Of a stretch of DNA of 57,991 bases, positions 1 to 8,219 are shown piece after piece. Every line of letters starts with the position of its first letter. Position 1 is the first letter of the stretch. Source of the stretch: Tistrella mobilis. Its GTDB lineage: Bacteria; Pseudomonadota; Alphaproteobacteria; Tistrellales; Tistrellaceae. Made by a program: the position numbers and the translations under genes. The DNA lies in contig NZ_JBBIAB010000029.1 of assembly GCF_039634785.1 (NCBI RefSeq), positions 1 to 57,991 of the forward strand, in the 5' to 3' direction. The notes below the pieces were generated by a model. The model was not told the DNA's origin, ran no database searches, and was given only the letters and a program-made list of their open reading frames with translations.

Positions 1-30
1 GCGCAGGTCGACGGAAAGAGCTTTCGCCAT
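1..30 (-). mobile_element. IS630-family transposase, N-terminal start only
   Basis: A leftward gene starts with ATG at 30 and leaves the window. The ten visible residues read MAKALSVDLR, which matches the usual beginning of one group of IS630-family transposases. A Shine-Dalgarno run (AAGGAGG read on the minus strand, about 40-46) lies at a suitable distance. The terminal repeat at 63-99 supports an insertion sequence end here. Only ten residues are visible, so completeness cannot be judged. Confidence 0.6.
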
Positions 31-62
31 ACAGGCTGGCCTCCTTCTCCAGCCTCTATCTT

Positions 63-99
63 GAATCACAACTGACGGCTGAGGGGAATCCCCTGATTC
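63..99. repeat. Terminal repeat of left IS630-like element
   Basis: Outer arm TGATTC (94-99) and inner arm GAATCA (63-68) are inverted around an AGGGGATTCCC core (minus-strand reading). The same architecture occurs in opposite orientation at 57897-57938, where GACTCAC and GTGAGTC flank AGGGGATTCCC. In both copies 12 bases separate the core from TTGTGA. The element probably ends near base 100. Confidence 0.55.
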
Positions 100-127
100 C
101 TATGCTGGGTAATTTGCTCTAGAGTTC

Positions 128-143
128 ATGCAACTGGTTGCAT
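128..143. promoter_or_regulatory. Operator-like dyad ahead of the reductase operon
   Basis: ATGCAAC and GTTGCAT are perfect 7-base arms separated by TG. The dyad lies 21 bases before the ATG of the first gene, where a repressor would block transcription. The PadR-type regulator at 4480-5010 is the closest candidate ligand, but no matching dyad was seen in front of that gene, so the pairing is a guess. Confidence 0.5.
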
Positions 144-164
144 AAAAGCCGGAGCGCGCCGAGG

Positions 165-2261
165 ATGACCGACGACCTGCCCACTCCCACCCCACTCTCC
201 CCTGCCCACCTCTCCCCTGCCCCGCCCTCCCCTCCCCTCTCATCCGCTTTCCCGGCCCTCACCCGGCCGCTGGATCTGGGCTTCATGACCCTGCCCAACC
301 GGGTGCTGATGGGCTCGATGCATCTGGGCCTGGAAGAGGCGCCGCAGGGGTTCGAGCGGATGGCCGCCTTCTATGCCGAACGGGCGCGCGGCGAAGTGGG
401 GCTGATCGTGACCGGCGGCATCGCGCCCAATGAACGGGGCCGGCCGCTGCCCGGGGGTGCGATGCTGACCACCACCGACGAGGCCCGCCGCCACCGGATC
501 GTGACCCACGCGGTGCATGCCGAAGGCGGCCGCATCGCCATGCAGATCCTGCATTTCGGCCGCTATGCCTATCATCCGGATCTGGTGGCGCCGAGTGCGG
601 TGCGCGCGCCGATCAACCCTGCCCGCCCCCATGCGCTGACCGGTGCCGAGGTCGAGGAGACGATCGCGGATTTCGTGCGCTGCGCCGCCCTCGCCCGCGA
701 GGCCGGCTATGACGGCGTCGAGATCATGGGATCGGAAGGCTATCTGATCAACGAGTTCATCGCCGCGCGCACCAACCACCGCGACGACGAGTGGGGCGGG
801 CCCTACGAGAACCGGATCCGCTTCCCGGTCGAGATCGTCAGGCGGGTGCGGGAAAAGCTCGGCCCCGACTTCATCATCATCTACCGTCTGTCGATGCTGG
901 ATCTGGTAGAGGGCGGATCGACCTTCGAGGAGGTGGCGATCCTGGCCCGCGCCATCGAGGCGGCCGGAGCCACCATCATCAACACCGGCATCGGCTGGCA
1001 CGAAGCGCGGGTGCCGACCATCGCGACCCGGGTGCCGCGCGGCGCCTTCGCCTGGGTGACGCAGCGGCTGAAGGGCATGGTCGGCCTGCCCCTGGTGGCG
1101 ACCAACCGAATCAACACGCCGGAGCTGGCCGAACGGCTGCTGGCAGAGGGGGCCTGCGACATGGTGTCGATGGCCCGCCCCTTCCTGGCCGATGCCGATT
1201 TCGTGCGCAAGGCCCGCACCGGCCGCGCCGATGAGATCAACACCTGCATCGGCTGCAACCAGGCCTGCCTGGACCATACTTTCGGTGGCAAGATCACCTC
1301 CTGCCTGGTCAATCCGCGGGCCTGCAACGAGACTGAGCTGGTGATTGCGCCGACCGCGGCGCCGAAGCGGCTGGCCGTGGTCGGTGCCGGCCCGGCCGGG
1401 CTCGCCTTCGCCACCACCGCCGCCGAGCGTGGCCATCAGGTGACGCTGTTCGAGGCCGACGACCAGATCGGCGGCCAGTTCAACCTGGCCAAGACCATCC
1501 CGGGCAAGGAGGAGTTCCACGAGACGCTGCGCTATTTCCGCAAGCGGATCGAGGTGACGGGGGTGGCGCTGCGGACCGGCCACCGGGTGACGGCGGAGGA
1601 GCTGGCCACCGGCGGTTTCGACGCCGTGATCCTGGCGACCGGCGTGGTGCCGCGCGAGCCCGAGATTGCCGGGCGCGACCATCCGAAGGTGCTGGGCTAT
1701 CTGGATGTGCTGCGCGACCGCAAGCCGGTGGGGGATCGGGTGGCGATCATCGGCGCCGGCGGCATCGGCTTCGACGTCGCCGAGCTGCTGACCCATGGCG
1801 AAACCCACGGACCCGATAGTATTAAAGATTTTTCCCGTGACTGGGGCGTGGACACCAACCCCGCGACGCCGGGCGGGCTGGGCAAGCCGGCCCCCCGCCC
1901 CGCCGCACGCCAGGTGCAGCTGCTCCAGCGCAAGGCCGGCCGGCCGGGCGCCGGGCTCGGCAAGACCACCGGCTGGATCCACCGCGCGGCCCTGCAGGCC
2001 CGGGGCGTGACCATGACCGGCGGCGTCACCTATGAGCGGATCGACGATGACGGGCTGGTGGTGACAGCGGGCGGCGAGACCCGGGTCATCCCCGCGGACA
2101 GCGTGGTGATCTGCGCCGGGCAGGAGCCGGAGCGCAGCCTGGCCGCGGCGCTGGAGGCGGCCGGCTGCACGGTTCATCTGATCGGCGGTGCCGATCTGGC
2201 CCTGGAACTCGACGCCAAGCGCGCCATCGACCAGGGCACACGCCTCGCCGCGACATTCTGA
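165..2261 (+). CDS. NADH:flavin oxidoreductase / 2,4-dienoyl-CoA reductase family
   Basis: 698 aa protein with the two-part architecture of bacterial 2,4-dienoyl-CoA reductase (FadH) and related enoate reductases. An old-yellow-enzyme FMN barrel fills about residues 30-370. A 4Fe-4S cluster motif follows (CIGCNQAC and a fourth Cys about 12 residues on, near 1245-1305). The C-terminal half binds FAD/NAD(P): VVGAGPAG near base 1380 and IIGAGGIG near 1750. These enzymes reduce activated C=C bonds of enoyl-CoAs or enoates in the cytoplasm. ATG at 165 is preferred over the TTG at 138 because a GAGG ribosome site sits just before it and 138 lies inside the upstream dyad. It heads a probable operon with a SnoaL-like protein and an acyl-CoA ligase, suggesting an unsaturated acid substrate. 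The TGA stop lies inside a parS-like palindrome. Confidence 0.85.
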   Translation: MTDDLPTPTPLSPAHLSPAPPSPPLSSAFPALTRPLDLGFMTLPNRVLMGSMHLGLEEAPQGFERMAAFYAERARGEVGLIVTGGIAPNERGRPLPGGAMLTTTDEARRHRIVTHAVHAEGGRIAMQILHFGRYAYHPDLVAPSAVRAPINPARPHALTGAEVEETIADFVRCAALAREAGYDGVEIMGSEGYLINEFIAARTNHRDDEWGGPYENRIRFPVEIVRRVREKLGPDFIIIYRLSMLDLVEGGSTFEEVAILARAIEAAGATIINTGIGWHEARVPTIATRVPRGAFAWVTQRLKGMVGLPLVATNRINTPELAERLLAEGACDMVSMARPFLADADFVRKARTGRADEINTCIGCNQACLDHTFGGKITSCLVNPRACNETELVIAPTAAPKRLAVVGAGPAGLAFATTAAERGHQVTLFEADDQIGGQFNLAKTIPGKEEFHETLRYFRKRIEVTGVALRTGHRVTAEELATGGFDAVILATGVVPREPEIAGRDHPKVLGYLDVLRDRKPVGDRVAIIGAGGIGFDVAELLTHGETHGPDSIKDFSRDWGVDTNPATPGGLGKPAPRPAARQVQLLQRKAGRPGAGLGKTTGWIHRAALQARGVTMTGGVTYERIDDDGLVVTAGGETRVIPADSVVICAGQEPERSLAAALEAAGCTVHLIGGADLALELDAKRAIDQGTRLAATF

Positions 2262-2270
2262 CGTCAGAAC
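2255..2270. other. parS-like palindrome, copy 1
   Basis: ATTCTGACGTCAGAAC; the inner 14 bases are a perfect palindrome. It overlaps the reductase stop codon. It matches the 16-base site inside parB (6621-6636) in 15 of 16 positions. Related copies lie at 5342-5357 and 10428-10443. The GTT-to-AAC dyad form resembles centromere sites of alphaproteobacterial repABC plasmids. Confidence 0.5.
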
Positions 2271-2303
2271 TTCCCCAACAAGACCGATACGAGGAAACGC
2301 GCC

Positions 2304-2750
2304 ATGACCGCTCTGCACATCCCCGAAGCCGCCGCCCCCGCCGTCAAAGCCTCGCTTCAGCTCTGGCACCAGATGATGGAGGCCCATGATCTCGGCCGCC
2401 TGCGCGAGATCGCCCATCCGGAGGCGGTGTTCCGCTCCCCCATGGCCCATAACGCCTATGCCTCTGCCGATGCGCTGGTGCTGGCGCTGAGCAATGTCAT
2501 CGAGGTCTTCGAGGATTTTACCTATCACCGCAGCTTCGTGTCGGATGACGGGCTGGATGTGGTGCTGGAATTTTCGGCCACGGTCGACGGCCGCAGCCTG
2601 AAGGGCATCGACATGATCCGTTTCGATGCCGACGGGCTGATCCGGGATTTCGAGGTCATGGTCCGGCCGATGAGCGGGTTGCAGGCGCTGGGCGCCCGCA
2701 TGGCGGCGCGGGTGGGCGGCAGCCTGCCGGCATTCAAGGCCAAGGCCTGA
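2304..2750 (+). CDS. SnoaL/NTF2-like family protein
   Basis: 148 aa. The pattern of an N-terminal helix (SLQLWHQMMEAHDLGRLREI), a HPEAVFRSPM segment and strands ending in FEVMVRPMSGLQAL fits the NTF2-like cone fold shared by SnoaL polyketide cyclases, ketosteroid isomerases and many uncharacterised proteins. It starts 42 bases after the reductase gene with a GAGGAAA ribosome site and is probably co-transcribed with both neighbours. Members of this fold may be isomerases, hydratases or ligand binders. The exact reaction cannot be read from the sequence; a small-molecule step on the unsaturated acid handled by its neighbours is plausible. Confidence 0.75.
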   Translation: MTALHIPEAAAPAVKASLQLWHQMMEAHDLGRLREIAHPEAVFRSPMAHNAYASADALVLALSNVIEVFEDFTYHRSFVSDDGLDVVLEFSATVDGRSLKGIDMIRFDADGLIRDFEVMVRPMSGLQALGARMAARVGGSLPAFKAKA

Positions 2751-2799
2751 TCCGCGGCCCAAACCTGATTCACGGCCCAAACCTGATCCACGGCCTTCC
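2746..2799. repeat. Three tandem copies of an 18-base unit
   Basis: Units at 2746-2763, 2764-2781 and 2782-2799 follow CCTGATYCRCGGCCCAAA, the third diverging in its last four bases. The first unit contains the stop codon of the SnoaL-like gene. The array fills the spacer before the ligase gene and looks like replication slippage. Confidence 0.75.
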
Positions 2800-2811
2800 T
2801 CGGAGCCACGC

Positions 2812-4422
2812 ATGCCCCCCTTTCATCCTGATTCCAGCGCCTGGCCCCGCCCGTGGTCGGCGCTGGAACCCGCATCCTTGCGCGATTTCCGGCCCGATCC
2901 GTCGCCGCCGGGCCTGGATGCCCTGTCGCGCGAGGCCGCGGCGCGCTTCGGCGATACCCAAGCCTTCGCCTTTCCGACCCCTGATGGCCGGCTCCAGAAC
3001 CTGAGCTTCGCCGAGGTCGATGCCCTCACCGACCGGCTCGCCATGGGGTTCATGCACGTTCTCGGCGTCGCACCCGGTACCGTGGTTGCGATCAGACTGC
3101 CCAACTGCCTGCACTATCCGCTGGCGGTGCTTGCCGCCTGGAAGGCCGGTGCCATCGTCTCGAACGTCAATCCGCTCTACACCGCCCGGGAGCTCAATCA
3201 TCAGCTGGAGGATTGCGGCGCCAGGGTACTGATCACGGCCCCGATCGGCCTGGACCAGCTTGAACAGGCCCTTGCGGATCCGAACCTCAGGGTGGTGATG
3301 ATCACACCGGGCGAGGCCCTGCCCTTTGCAGAGCTTCTGGCGGGTGATGCCCCACCCTCCCCTCTCCGCCTGCCGCCTCGTACCCGTGATGCCGTGGCCC
3401 TCTACCAGTATACCGGCGGCACCACGGGGCGGTCGAAAGGCGCGATCCTGACCGATCGCAATCTGCGCGCGGTGCTGGGCCAGACATGGGCGCATCTGCC
3501 GGCCGAAGACGGTGCGCCGCAGCCGGGGGAGACCATCCTGACCCTGCTGCCGATGTACCATATCTTCGCTTTCACCCTGAATTTCCTGCTGTTTTTCCAG
3601 GCCGGCGCCCGCAACCTGCTGATCGCCAATCCGCGCCCGCTGGCCACACTGGAGCCGGTGTTCAGGGACCATCGCATCGACTGGACCACCGGGGTCGACA
3701 CGCTTTTCGCCGGCCTGCTGGCGGAACCGTGGTTCATTGCCAACCCGCCACGGCTGCGCTTCGCCATCTCGGGCGGCACCGCCCTCCGGCCTGGCACCCA
3801 TACCGCCTGGAGCAGCCGGGTCGGGCCGGTGCTGGAAGGCTATGGGATGACGGAAACCTGCTGCATCATCGCCTGCAACCAGGCCAATCCGGCCCTGGTC
3901 CGGCCGGGCACGGTCGGCATCCCGATCCCCGGCTGCGAGGTGCGCCTGGTCGATGACGACGGTCGTCCTACGGCCCCCGGGGTACCGGGGGAGATCCTGG
4001 TGGCCGGCGCGCATGTCGTCTCAGGCTATCTCAACGCACCAGCGCAGACCGCAGAGGCCTTCATCGATGGCTGGCTGCGCACCGGCGATATCGGCGTCTG
4101 GGAGGACGGGCGGCTCAAAATCGTCGACCGCAAGAAGGACATGATCCTGGTCTCAGGCTTCAATGTCTATCCGAACGAGGTCGAAGCGGTGATCGCCGAG
4201 CACCCGGCGGTTGTCGATGTGGCGGTCATCGGCGTCCCCGACGACACCACCGGCGAAGCCCTGCGCGCCTTCGTCTCCGTCAGCCGGGAGATTGAGGCGG
4301 CAGAGCTGATCGCCCATTGCCGCAAGGCACTCACCGCCTACAAAGTGCCGAAACAGGTGGTGTTCAGAGAGGCCCTGCCTAAATCCCCGGTGGGCAAAAT
4401 CCTGCGGGCGGCCCTGCGTTAG
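2812..4422 (+). CDS. AMP-dependent acyl-CoA synthetase (FadD-like)
   Basis: 536 aa member of the adenylate-forming enzyme superfamily, which activates a carboxylic acid with ATP and joins it to CoA. Visible core motifs are the phosphate loop YTGGTTGRSKGAI, the A5 motif YGMTETC, the A7 motif RTGDIG, the hinge region DRKKDMIL and the catalytic lysine in PKSPVGKILR near the C-terminus. Length fits medium/long-chain fatty acid or aryl-acid ligases. It starts 61 bases after the SnoaL-like gene with a CGGAG ribosome site and is the last gene of the unit. With the enoate-type reductase at the front it would deliver the CoA thioester. The acid itself cannot be named. Confidence 0.85.
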   Translation: MPPFHPDSSAWPRPWSALEPASLRDFRPDPSPPGLDALSREAAARFGDTQAFAFPTPDGRLQNLSFAEVDALTDRLAMGFMHVLGVAPGTVVAIRLPNCLHYPLAVLAAWKAGAIVSNVNPLYTARELNHQLEDCGARVLITAPIGLDQLEQALADPNLRVVMITPGEALPFAELLAGDAPPSPLRLPPRTRDAVALYQYTGGTTGRSKGAILTDRNLRAVLGQTWAHLPAEDGAPQPGETILTLLPMYHIFAFTLNFLLFFQAGARNLLIANPRPLATLEPVFRDHRIDWTTGVDTLFAGLLAEPWFIANPPRLRFAISGGTALRPGTHTAWSSRVGPVLEGYGMTETCCIIACNQANPALVRPGTVGIPIPGCEVRLVDDDGRPTAPGVPGEILVAGAHVVSGYLNAPAQTAEAFIDGWLRTGDIGVWEDGRLKIVDRKKDMILVSGFNVYPNEVEAVIAEHPAVVDVAVIGVPDDTTGEALRAFVSVSREIEAAELIAHCRKALTAYKVPKQVVFREALPKSPVGKILRAALR

Positions 4423-4437
4423 AGCCATTTTCCGACA

Positions 4438-4459
4438 CGCCGGCGCCCGGAAACCGGCG
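4438..4459. terminator. Weak hairpin between convergent genes
   Basis: CGCCGG (4438-4443) and CCGGCG (4454-4459) form a six-base stem with a ten-base loop between the ligase and the convergent PadR gene. There is no T-run, so termination here is uncertain. Confidence 0.3.
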
Positions 4460-4479
4460 GGACGCGCGCTGTCGGCGGG

Positions 4480-5010
4480 TCAGTCCGCCAACAGAATCTC
4501 CAGAGCATCGACACAGAGATCAATCCAGTTGCTCTCGTGCCGGATGCCCGCCTTCAGCACCAGATGGCGAAGGCGGGCATCCCGCGTGGCCGGCGGCGGC
4601 GTGAAGTCCCGGGCCTCGATCTCGCGATAGCGGGCCAGCATGTCGCGGTGCCGCTGCAACCGGCTCCGGAGGTCCTCCGCCAGGCTGGTGGTGCCCAGAA
4701 CCGCGGCAGCGCGCAGCCGCACCATCAACTCATCCCTCAGCGGCCGGGGCTCCGACACCTCATCCACCCAGCGTGCAAGCTCGGCGCGCCCGGCCGGCAG
4801 CACCCGGTAGGCCCGCGGCCGGCCGCGGCTCGCCTCGGGTTCCAGCGCCTCGATCAATCCCCCCGCCTCCAGCCGCGAGAGTTCCCGGTAGATCTGCTGA
4901 TGGCTCGCCTGCCAGAAATAGCCGATCGAGCGGTCGAACCGGCCGGCCAGTTCCGACCCGGAACAGGGCCGCTCCAGCAGCGAGGTAAGCAGGGCATGGG
5001 GCAGGGACAT
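4480..5010 (-). CDS. PadR-family transcriptional regulator
   Basis: 176 aa. The N-terminus (MSLPHALLTSLLERPCSGSE, then FWQASHQQIYRELSRLEAGG and RGRPRAYRVL) is the PadR winged helix-turn-helix; the C-terminal part is the usual Vir_alpha-like helical dimerisation region. PadR proteins commonly repress genes for phenolic acid or drug handling and respond to those compounds. ATG at 5010 is preferred to the TTG directly before it. It converges with the reductase/ligase operon and is the most likely regulator of it, possibly through the dyad at 128-143. Confidence 0.85.
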   Translation of the reverse strand: MSLPHALLTSLLERPCSGSELAGRFDRSIGYFWQASHQQIYRELSRLEAGGLIEALEPEASRGRPRAYRVLPAGRAELARWVDEVSEPRPLRDELMVRLRAAAVLGTTSLAEDLRSRLQRHRDMLARYREIEARDFTPPPATRDARLRHLVLKAGIRHESNWIDLCVDALEILLAD

Positions 5011-5107
5011 CAAGGGCTCGGCTTTTGATGGGCAGCAGGCGCCGCCACTCTCCGGCTCCCGGCCGTCGACGTCAAGACCCGCGACCCTTAACGACGCTCT
5101 TCGGCAG

Positions 5108-5466
5108 CGCTGAACTCGTAACGCCAGGCGCTGAGTTTGATACGGCAGACCGCGGCCTCGATCATTATCGGGCCCTGATGTCCTGTTTCAGGGCGCGGAG
5201 ATGCCTGGGGCGCACCCCACAGCTCTGTTCGTAAACACGCTTTCAGGCCTTACAGCCCTCTTTCCAACGCTGAACTCGTAACGCCACGCCTCATCGGATG
5301 CCATCGGTCATGGTCTGCCCTCGCGGTTCCCTCAGCGCCCCATTCTGACATCAGAACACAGTGCCGCCGTATCGTCTTCAGCGAAGCCCGCGACCATGTG
5401 GAAGGGGTCGCTGAAGCTGATACGCCCGGCCCGGTCGTTTATCGGCCCCGCGTTACAAATTCAGCG
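5108..5466. repeat. Iteron cluster downstream of parB (six copies)
   Basis: Six copies of a 16-base iteron related to CGCTGAACTCGTAACG or its complement: 5108-5123, 5129-5144 (degenerate), 5268-5283, 5368-5383 (complement), 5409-5424 and 5451-5466 (complement). The same repeat occurs in parB, at the parB/GNAT terminator and upstream of repA. The 5011-5611 interval holds no convincing gene; the iterons and the palindrome at 5342 are its recognisable content. Confidence 0.8.
5342..5357. other. parS-like palindrome, copy 2
   Basis: ATTCTGACATCAGAAC differs from the copy at 2255 at one central base. It lies among iterons in the non-coding interval downstream of parB and upstream of the acetyltransferase gene. 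Confidence 0.5.
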
Positions 5467-5611
5467 TGGTCCGCCTCTGCCGCTGATCCCCAGGCAGTTT
5501 GACGCAGGAAGCCCAGCCCCGGATGGTTCTATGATGACGGAACGGCCGGGCGATGGCATCGCCCGCCCCTGCCCGGCTTTCAAGATCAGGACGGCGCTGC
5601 CGAGGACGGAC

Positions 5612-6154
5612 ATGATGACCATCGACCTGCCGGACGGCACCGGGGCCGGCCCCCGGGTGCCGTGCCACCAGCCACCAGCGCCGGCGCTCCGCCGGGCGAC
5701 GCTTCACGACGCCGCAGCGATCATCGATATCACGACGGCCGCCTACGCCCCCTGGATCCCGGTGATCGGGCGAGAGCCCGGGCCGATGGGTGACGATGTC
5801 CCTGCCCTGCTCGCCGATCCCGATGTCGAGGTCTGGCTGGCAGACGCTACCGGTCCGGCGGTCGGAACCGCGTCGGCTCCTGGCGGTCTGGTGATCCTGA
5901 TGCCGGACACCGACCATCTCCTCTTGCACAGCATCGCAGTGGCGCCCTCGGCCCAGGGCACCGGTCTCGGCGGCCAGCTGCTCGCCTTCACCGAAGCCCG
6001 GGCGGCCGAACTGAAGCTCCCGGAGGTCCGGCTCTACACCCATGTGCTGATGGCACGGAATGTCGCGATCTATGCGCGCCACGGCTATGTCGAGACCGGG
6101 CGCCGGATCGATAACGGGTTCTCGCGGGTCTTCATGACCAAGCGCATCGGCTGA
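5612..6154 (+). CDS. GNAT-family N-acetyltransferase
   Basis: 180 aa. The acetyl-CoA binding motif A is clear: LHSIAVAPSAQGTGLGGQLL, followed by NVAIYARHGYVETGRR, the usual motif B. Such proteins acetylate small amines or protein N-termini in the cytoplasm; the substrate is unknown. The reading frame stays open upstream to 5396, but that part carries two iterons and no family similarity. The ATG at 5612 has a GAGGA ribosome site six bases before it (ATG at 5615 is equally possible). It converges with parB across a shared terminator, so it is an accessory gene lodged between partition elements. Confidence 0.75.
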   Translation: MMTIDLPDGTGAGPRVPCHQPPAPALRRATLHDAAAIIDITTAAYAPWIPVIGREPGPMGDDVPALLADPDVEVWLADATGPAVGTASAPGGLVILMPDTDHLLLHSIAVAPSAQGTGLGGQLLAFTEARAAELKLPEVRLYTHVLMARNVAIYARHGYVETGRRIDNGFSRVFMTKRIG

Positions 6155-6222
6155 CACAAGGGAGGCATCCACGCGGCCGGTCCAGCCTGATATGAGATCC
6201 GGAAGCGCGACACCGGAACGAC

Positions 6223-6252
6223 AAACGGCAGGGCGCGAAGGCCCTGCCGTTT
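6223..6252. terminator. Bidirectional intrinsic terminator between GNAT gene and parB
   Basis: AAACGGCAGGGC (6223-6234) and GCCCTGCCGTTT (6241-6252) form a perfect 12-base stem with a six-base loop, with A-rich and T-rich stem ends. It can serve both convergent genes. Its right arm overlaps an iteron at 6248-6263. Confidence 0.8.
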
Positions 6253-6263
6253 CAACTTCAGCG
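6248..6263. repeat. Iteron at the parB terminator
   Basis: CGTTTCAACTTCAGCG, identical to the copy inside parB at 6442-6457. It begins inside the terminator stem and stops 14 bases before the parB stop codon. Confidence 0.75.
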
Positions 6264-6276
6264 TCGCCGTTCTGCG

Positions 6277-7179
6277 TCAGCTTCCGCTGAGCAGGGCCTC
6301 GATATGATGCCGGACGATTTCGAGACGCTCACGCTCGGCGGCGCTCAGGGGCGTGCCACGATGGGCGGCGGCTTCAAGCGCAAGCGCCAGACGATCGAGC
6401 TGCCGCAGCGACAGCTTGCCCGGCGCCGTGCGCGTGGCAGCCGTTTCAACTTCAGCGTCGTGCTCGGGCAGCCTCGGGGGTTTGCCACTATCCTCGGCCC
6501 GAGCGGCGCGGAGGGCGCGGACCGTCAGCTTGCCCTCGAAGGCGAGGGCGACCAGGCGGTCGCGAACGGCCGGGGTCTCGATGCGGGCCAGCTCGACCAG
6601 CACATTCTTGGGCAGGGTCAGTTCTGACGTCAGAACCGCATCAAGCAGATCATCCGGCAAGGTGAGGATCCGGAGCACGCCGCTGATCTCGCTCTTGGCC
6701 TTGCCCAGAACGCCGGCGGCCTCGGCCTGGCTCCAGCCGCGGCCTTCGATCAGGCGGGCGAGCCCGCGTGCCTCGTCCACCGGCGACAGGTCAACGCGCT
6801 GCAGGTTTTCGATCAGCGCCGCGATCTCGGGATCGGCATCGTGCTCGATGGCAAGCAGCGTGGGCCATCCGTTCAGCCGTGCAGCACGGTAGCGCCGCTC
6901 ACCGGCGACGATGACGTAGTGGCGCCGGTCGGCCGGATCGCGCCGCACCAGGATCGGCTGCAGCTGGCCGTGCTCTTCCATGGTGCGGGCCAGCTCGGCG
7001 ATCGCCTCGTCGTCGATATGCTTGCGCGGCTGATCCGGGTCGGGGCTGATCTTGTCGATCGCCACTTCGAACGTGTGCTTGAACCGGCTGTTCTCGGTAA
7101 CCAGCGTATCGGAGGCATCGGCGATCATCTCGCGCACGGCGCCGAGAATGGGGGAGGGGGCCTTGCGTCGCGGAGCCAT
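6277..7179 (-). CDS. parB: ParB partition protein
   Basis: 300 aa plasmid/chromid partition protein that binds parS and works with ParA to segregate the replicon. The ParB/Spo0J N-terminal nuclease-like fold is recognisable: PDPDQPRKH, then GQLQPILVRR, the CTP-binding box IVAGERRYRAARLNGW, and ENLQRVDLSPVDEARG. The helix-turn-helix follows (GWSQAEAAGVLGKAKSEISG). A charged tail forms the dimer region. Its ATG shares one base with the parA stop, so the two are translationally coupled. The gene itself contains a perfect parS-like palindrome (6621-6636) and one iteron (6442-6457), which is unusual and may matter for copy control or partition-complex nucleation. Confidence 0.93.
   Translation of the reverse strand: MAPRRKAPSPILGAVREMIADASDTLVTENSRFKHTFEVAIDKISPDPDQPRKHIDDEAIAELARTMEEHGQLQPILVRRDPADRRHYVIVAGERRYRAARLNGWPTLLAIEHDADPEIAALIENLQRVDLSPVDEARGLARLIEGRGWSQAEAAGVLGKAKSEISGVLRILTLPDDLLDAVLTSELTLPKNVLVELARIETPAVRDRLVALAFEGKLTVRALRAARAEDSGKPPRLPEHDAEVETAATRTAPGKLSLRQLDRLALALEAAAHRGTPLSAAERERLEIVRHHIEALLSGS
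6442..6457. repeat. Iteron inside parB
   Basis: CGTTTCAACTTCAGCG within the 3-prime third of the parB coding sequence, in the same orientation as the copy at 6248-6263. Confidence 0.7.
6621..6636. other. parS-like palindrome, copy 3 (inside parB)
   Basis: GTTCTGACGTCAGAAC is a perfect 16-base palindrome, the best conserved of four related sites spread over about 8 kb around parAB-repA. Position next to the partition genes and GTT/AAC ends make it the leading centromere candidate. Binding by this ParB is inference. Confidence 0.6.
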
Positions 7180-8219
7180 CAGACCTCGTCCTCATCAATG
7201 CCGGCATAGCTGACATCGACATCAGCGCGGGGCAGGGGGGTGTCGCCGATGATGCCGGCGGCCAGTCGCAGATAGACCGAAGGTGCGGCACTCGACGGCG
7301 AGGCTTCAAGGGCGATGCGGCCATTGCGGGCGGCATGGCCAAAGACGGCGCTGTTCGGCACCGGCTCCAGCACCGGCGCGATATCGCCCATCGCCTGGAC
7401 CAGATGGGCCAGCACTTCGCGGTCGACCGATTTCCGCCGCCCATACTGGGTGGGCAGGATACCGGCCAGCCGGAGGGCCGGGTTCAGTCGCCGCTGCACC
7501 TTGTTGATGGTGCCGAGAATAAGGCCCACACCCATGGTGTCGTAGGGTTCGGTGCGCACCGGGATCATCACGTCGTCGGCGGCCGCCAGCGACATCCAGG
7601 TCAGCATGCCCAGATTGGGCGGGGCATCGATGACGATGAAGTCATAGCGGTCGCGCACCTGCTCCAGCGCTTCGCGCAGGGTGATGTCGAAGCCGGGTTC
7701 GCGCCGGCCATCGGTCTCGGCCAGATCGATATGGCTGGCGGCAAGATCACAGAGCGGCGCCCGGTCGGGTATGATCTCTTCGCCGGCTTTGATGATGACC
7801 TCGGCGATCGGCACATCGCCCAGGATCACCTGCGCCATGGTCCGGCGCTGGCGATAGGCTTCGACGGCACCATCAGCCAGAAGGGCAACGGTGGCGGTGG
7901 CCTGGGGGTCCATATCGACCAGCAGCACCCGGTGATCCCCCCGGCTGAGGGCATAGGCCAGGTTCAGCGCGCTGGTGGTCTTGCCCACCCCGCCCTTCTG
8001 ATTGGCGAAAACAATCGTCCGCGCCTCGCGCCCCTTGCCTTCGACCAGGCGGTTCAGCGCCATCGAGACATCCGCCGGGATCGGATCGCGGCCGTTTTCC
8101 CAGCGCGAAATCTTGGGCTTGTCATAGCTGCGGCCAAGCATCTGGTTCAGGGCTTCCTTCAGGTCGGCCTGGCTGAAGCGCAGCTGCTGGCGAAGTTCGC
8201 GCATACGTTCGCCGTTCAT
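7179..8219 (-). CDS. parA: ParA partition ATPase, type Ia with N-terminal HTH
   Basis: 346 aa Walker-type partition ATPase. The deviant Walker A loop is NQKGGVGKTTSALN near residue 75; LLVDMDPQ is the A-prime motif and FIVIDAPPNLG the Walker B region. About 65 residues precede the ATPase core and contain a helix-turn-helix (FSQADLKEALNQML and KISRWENGRDPIPADV). This is the P1/type Ia layout, in which ParA also represses its own operon. The start at 8219 (MNGERMRELRQQ) is chosen because upstream residues in the open frame show no family similarity and run into the iteron zone. It is followed directly by parB (one-base overlap). Confidence 0.93.
   Translation of the reverse strand: MNGERMRELRQQLRFSQADLKEALNQMLGRSYDKPKISRWENGRDPIPADVSMALNRLVEGKGREARTIVFANQKGGVGKTTSALNLAYALSRGDHRVLLVDMDPQATATVALLADGAVEAYRQRRTMAQVILGDVPIAEVIIKAGEEIIPDRAPLCDLAASHIDLAETDGRREPGFDITLREALEQVRDRYDFIVIDAPPNLGMLTWMSLAAADDVMIPVRTEPYDTMGVGLILGTINKVQRRLNPALRLAGILPTQYGRRKSVDREVLAHLVQAMGDIAPVLEPVPNSAVFGHAARNGRIALEASPSSAAPSVYLRLAAGIIGDTPLPRADVDVSYAGIDEDEV

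Noticed and set aside
240-2813. 857-codon open frame on the minus strand opposite the reductase and SnoaL-like genes
   Set aside because: Composition is Arg/Gly/His/Ala-rich without any domain, a typical antisense shadow of GC-rich codons. The plus strand has clear conserved families.
5025-5611. Short plus-strand frames and the N-terminal extension of the GNAT gene
   Set aside because: They are made largely of iterons and parS-like sequence, so coding is unlikely.
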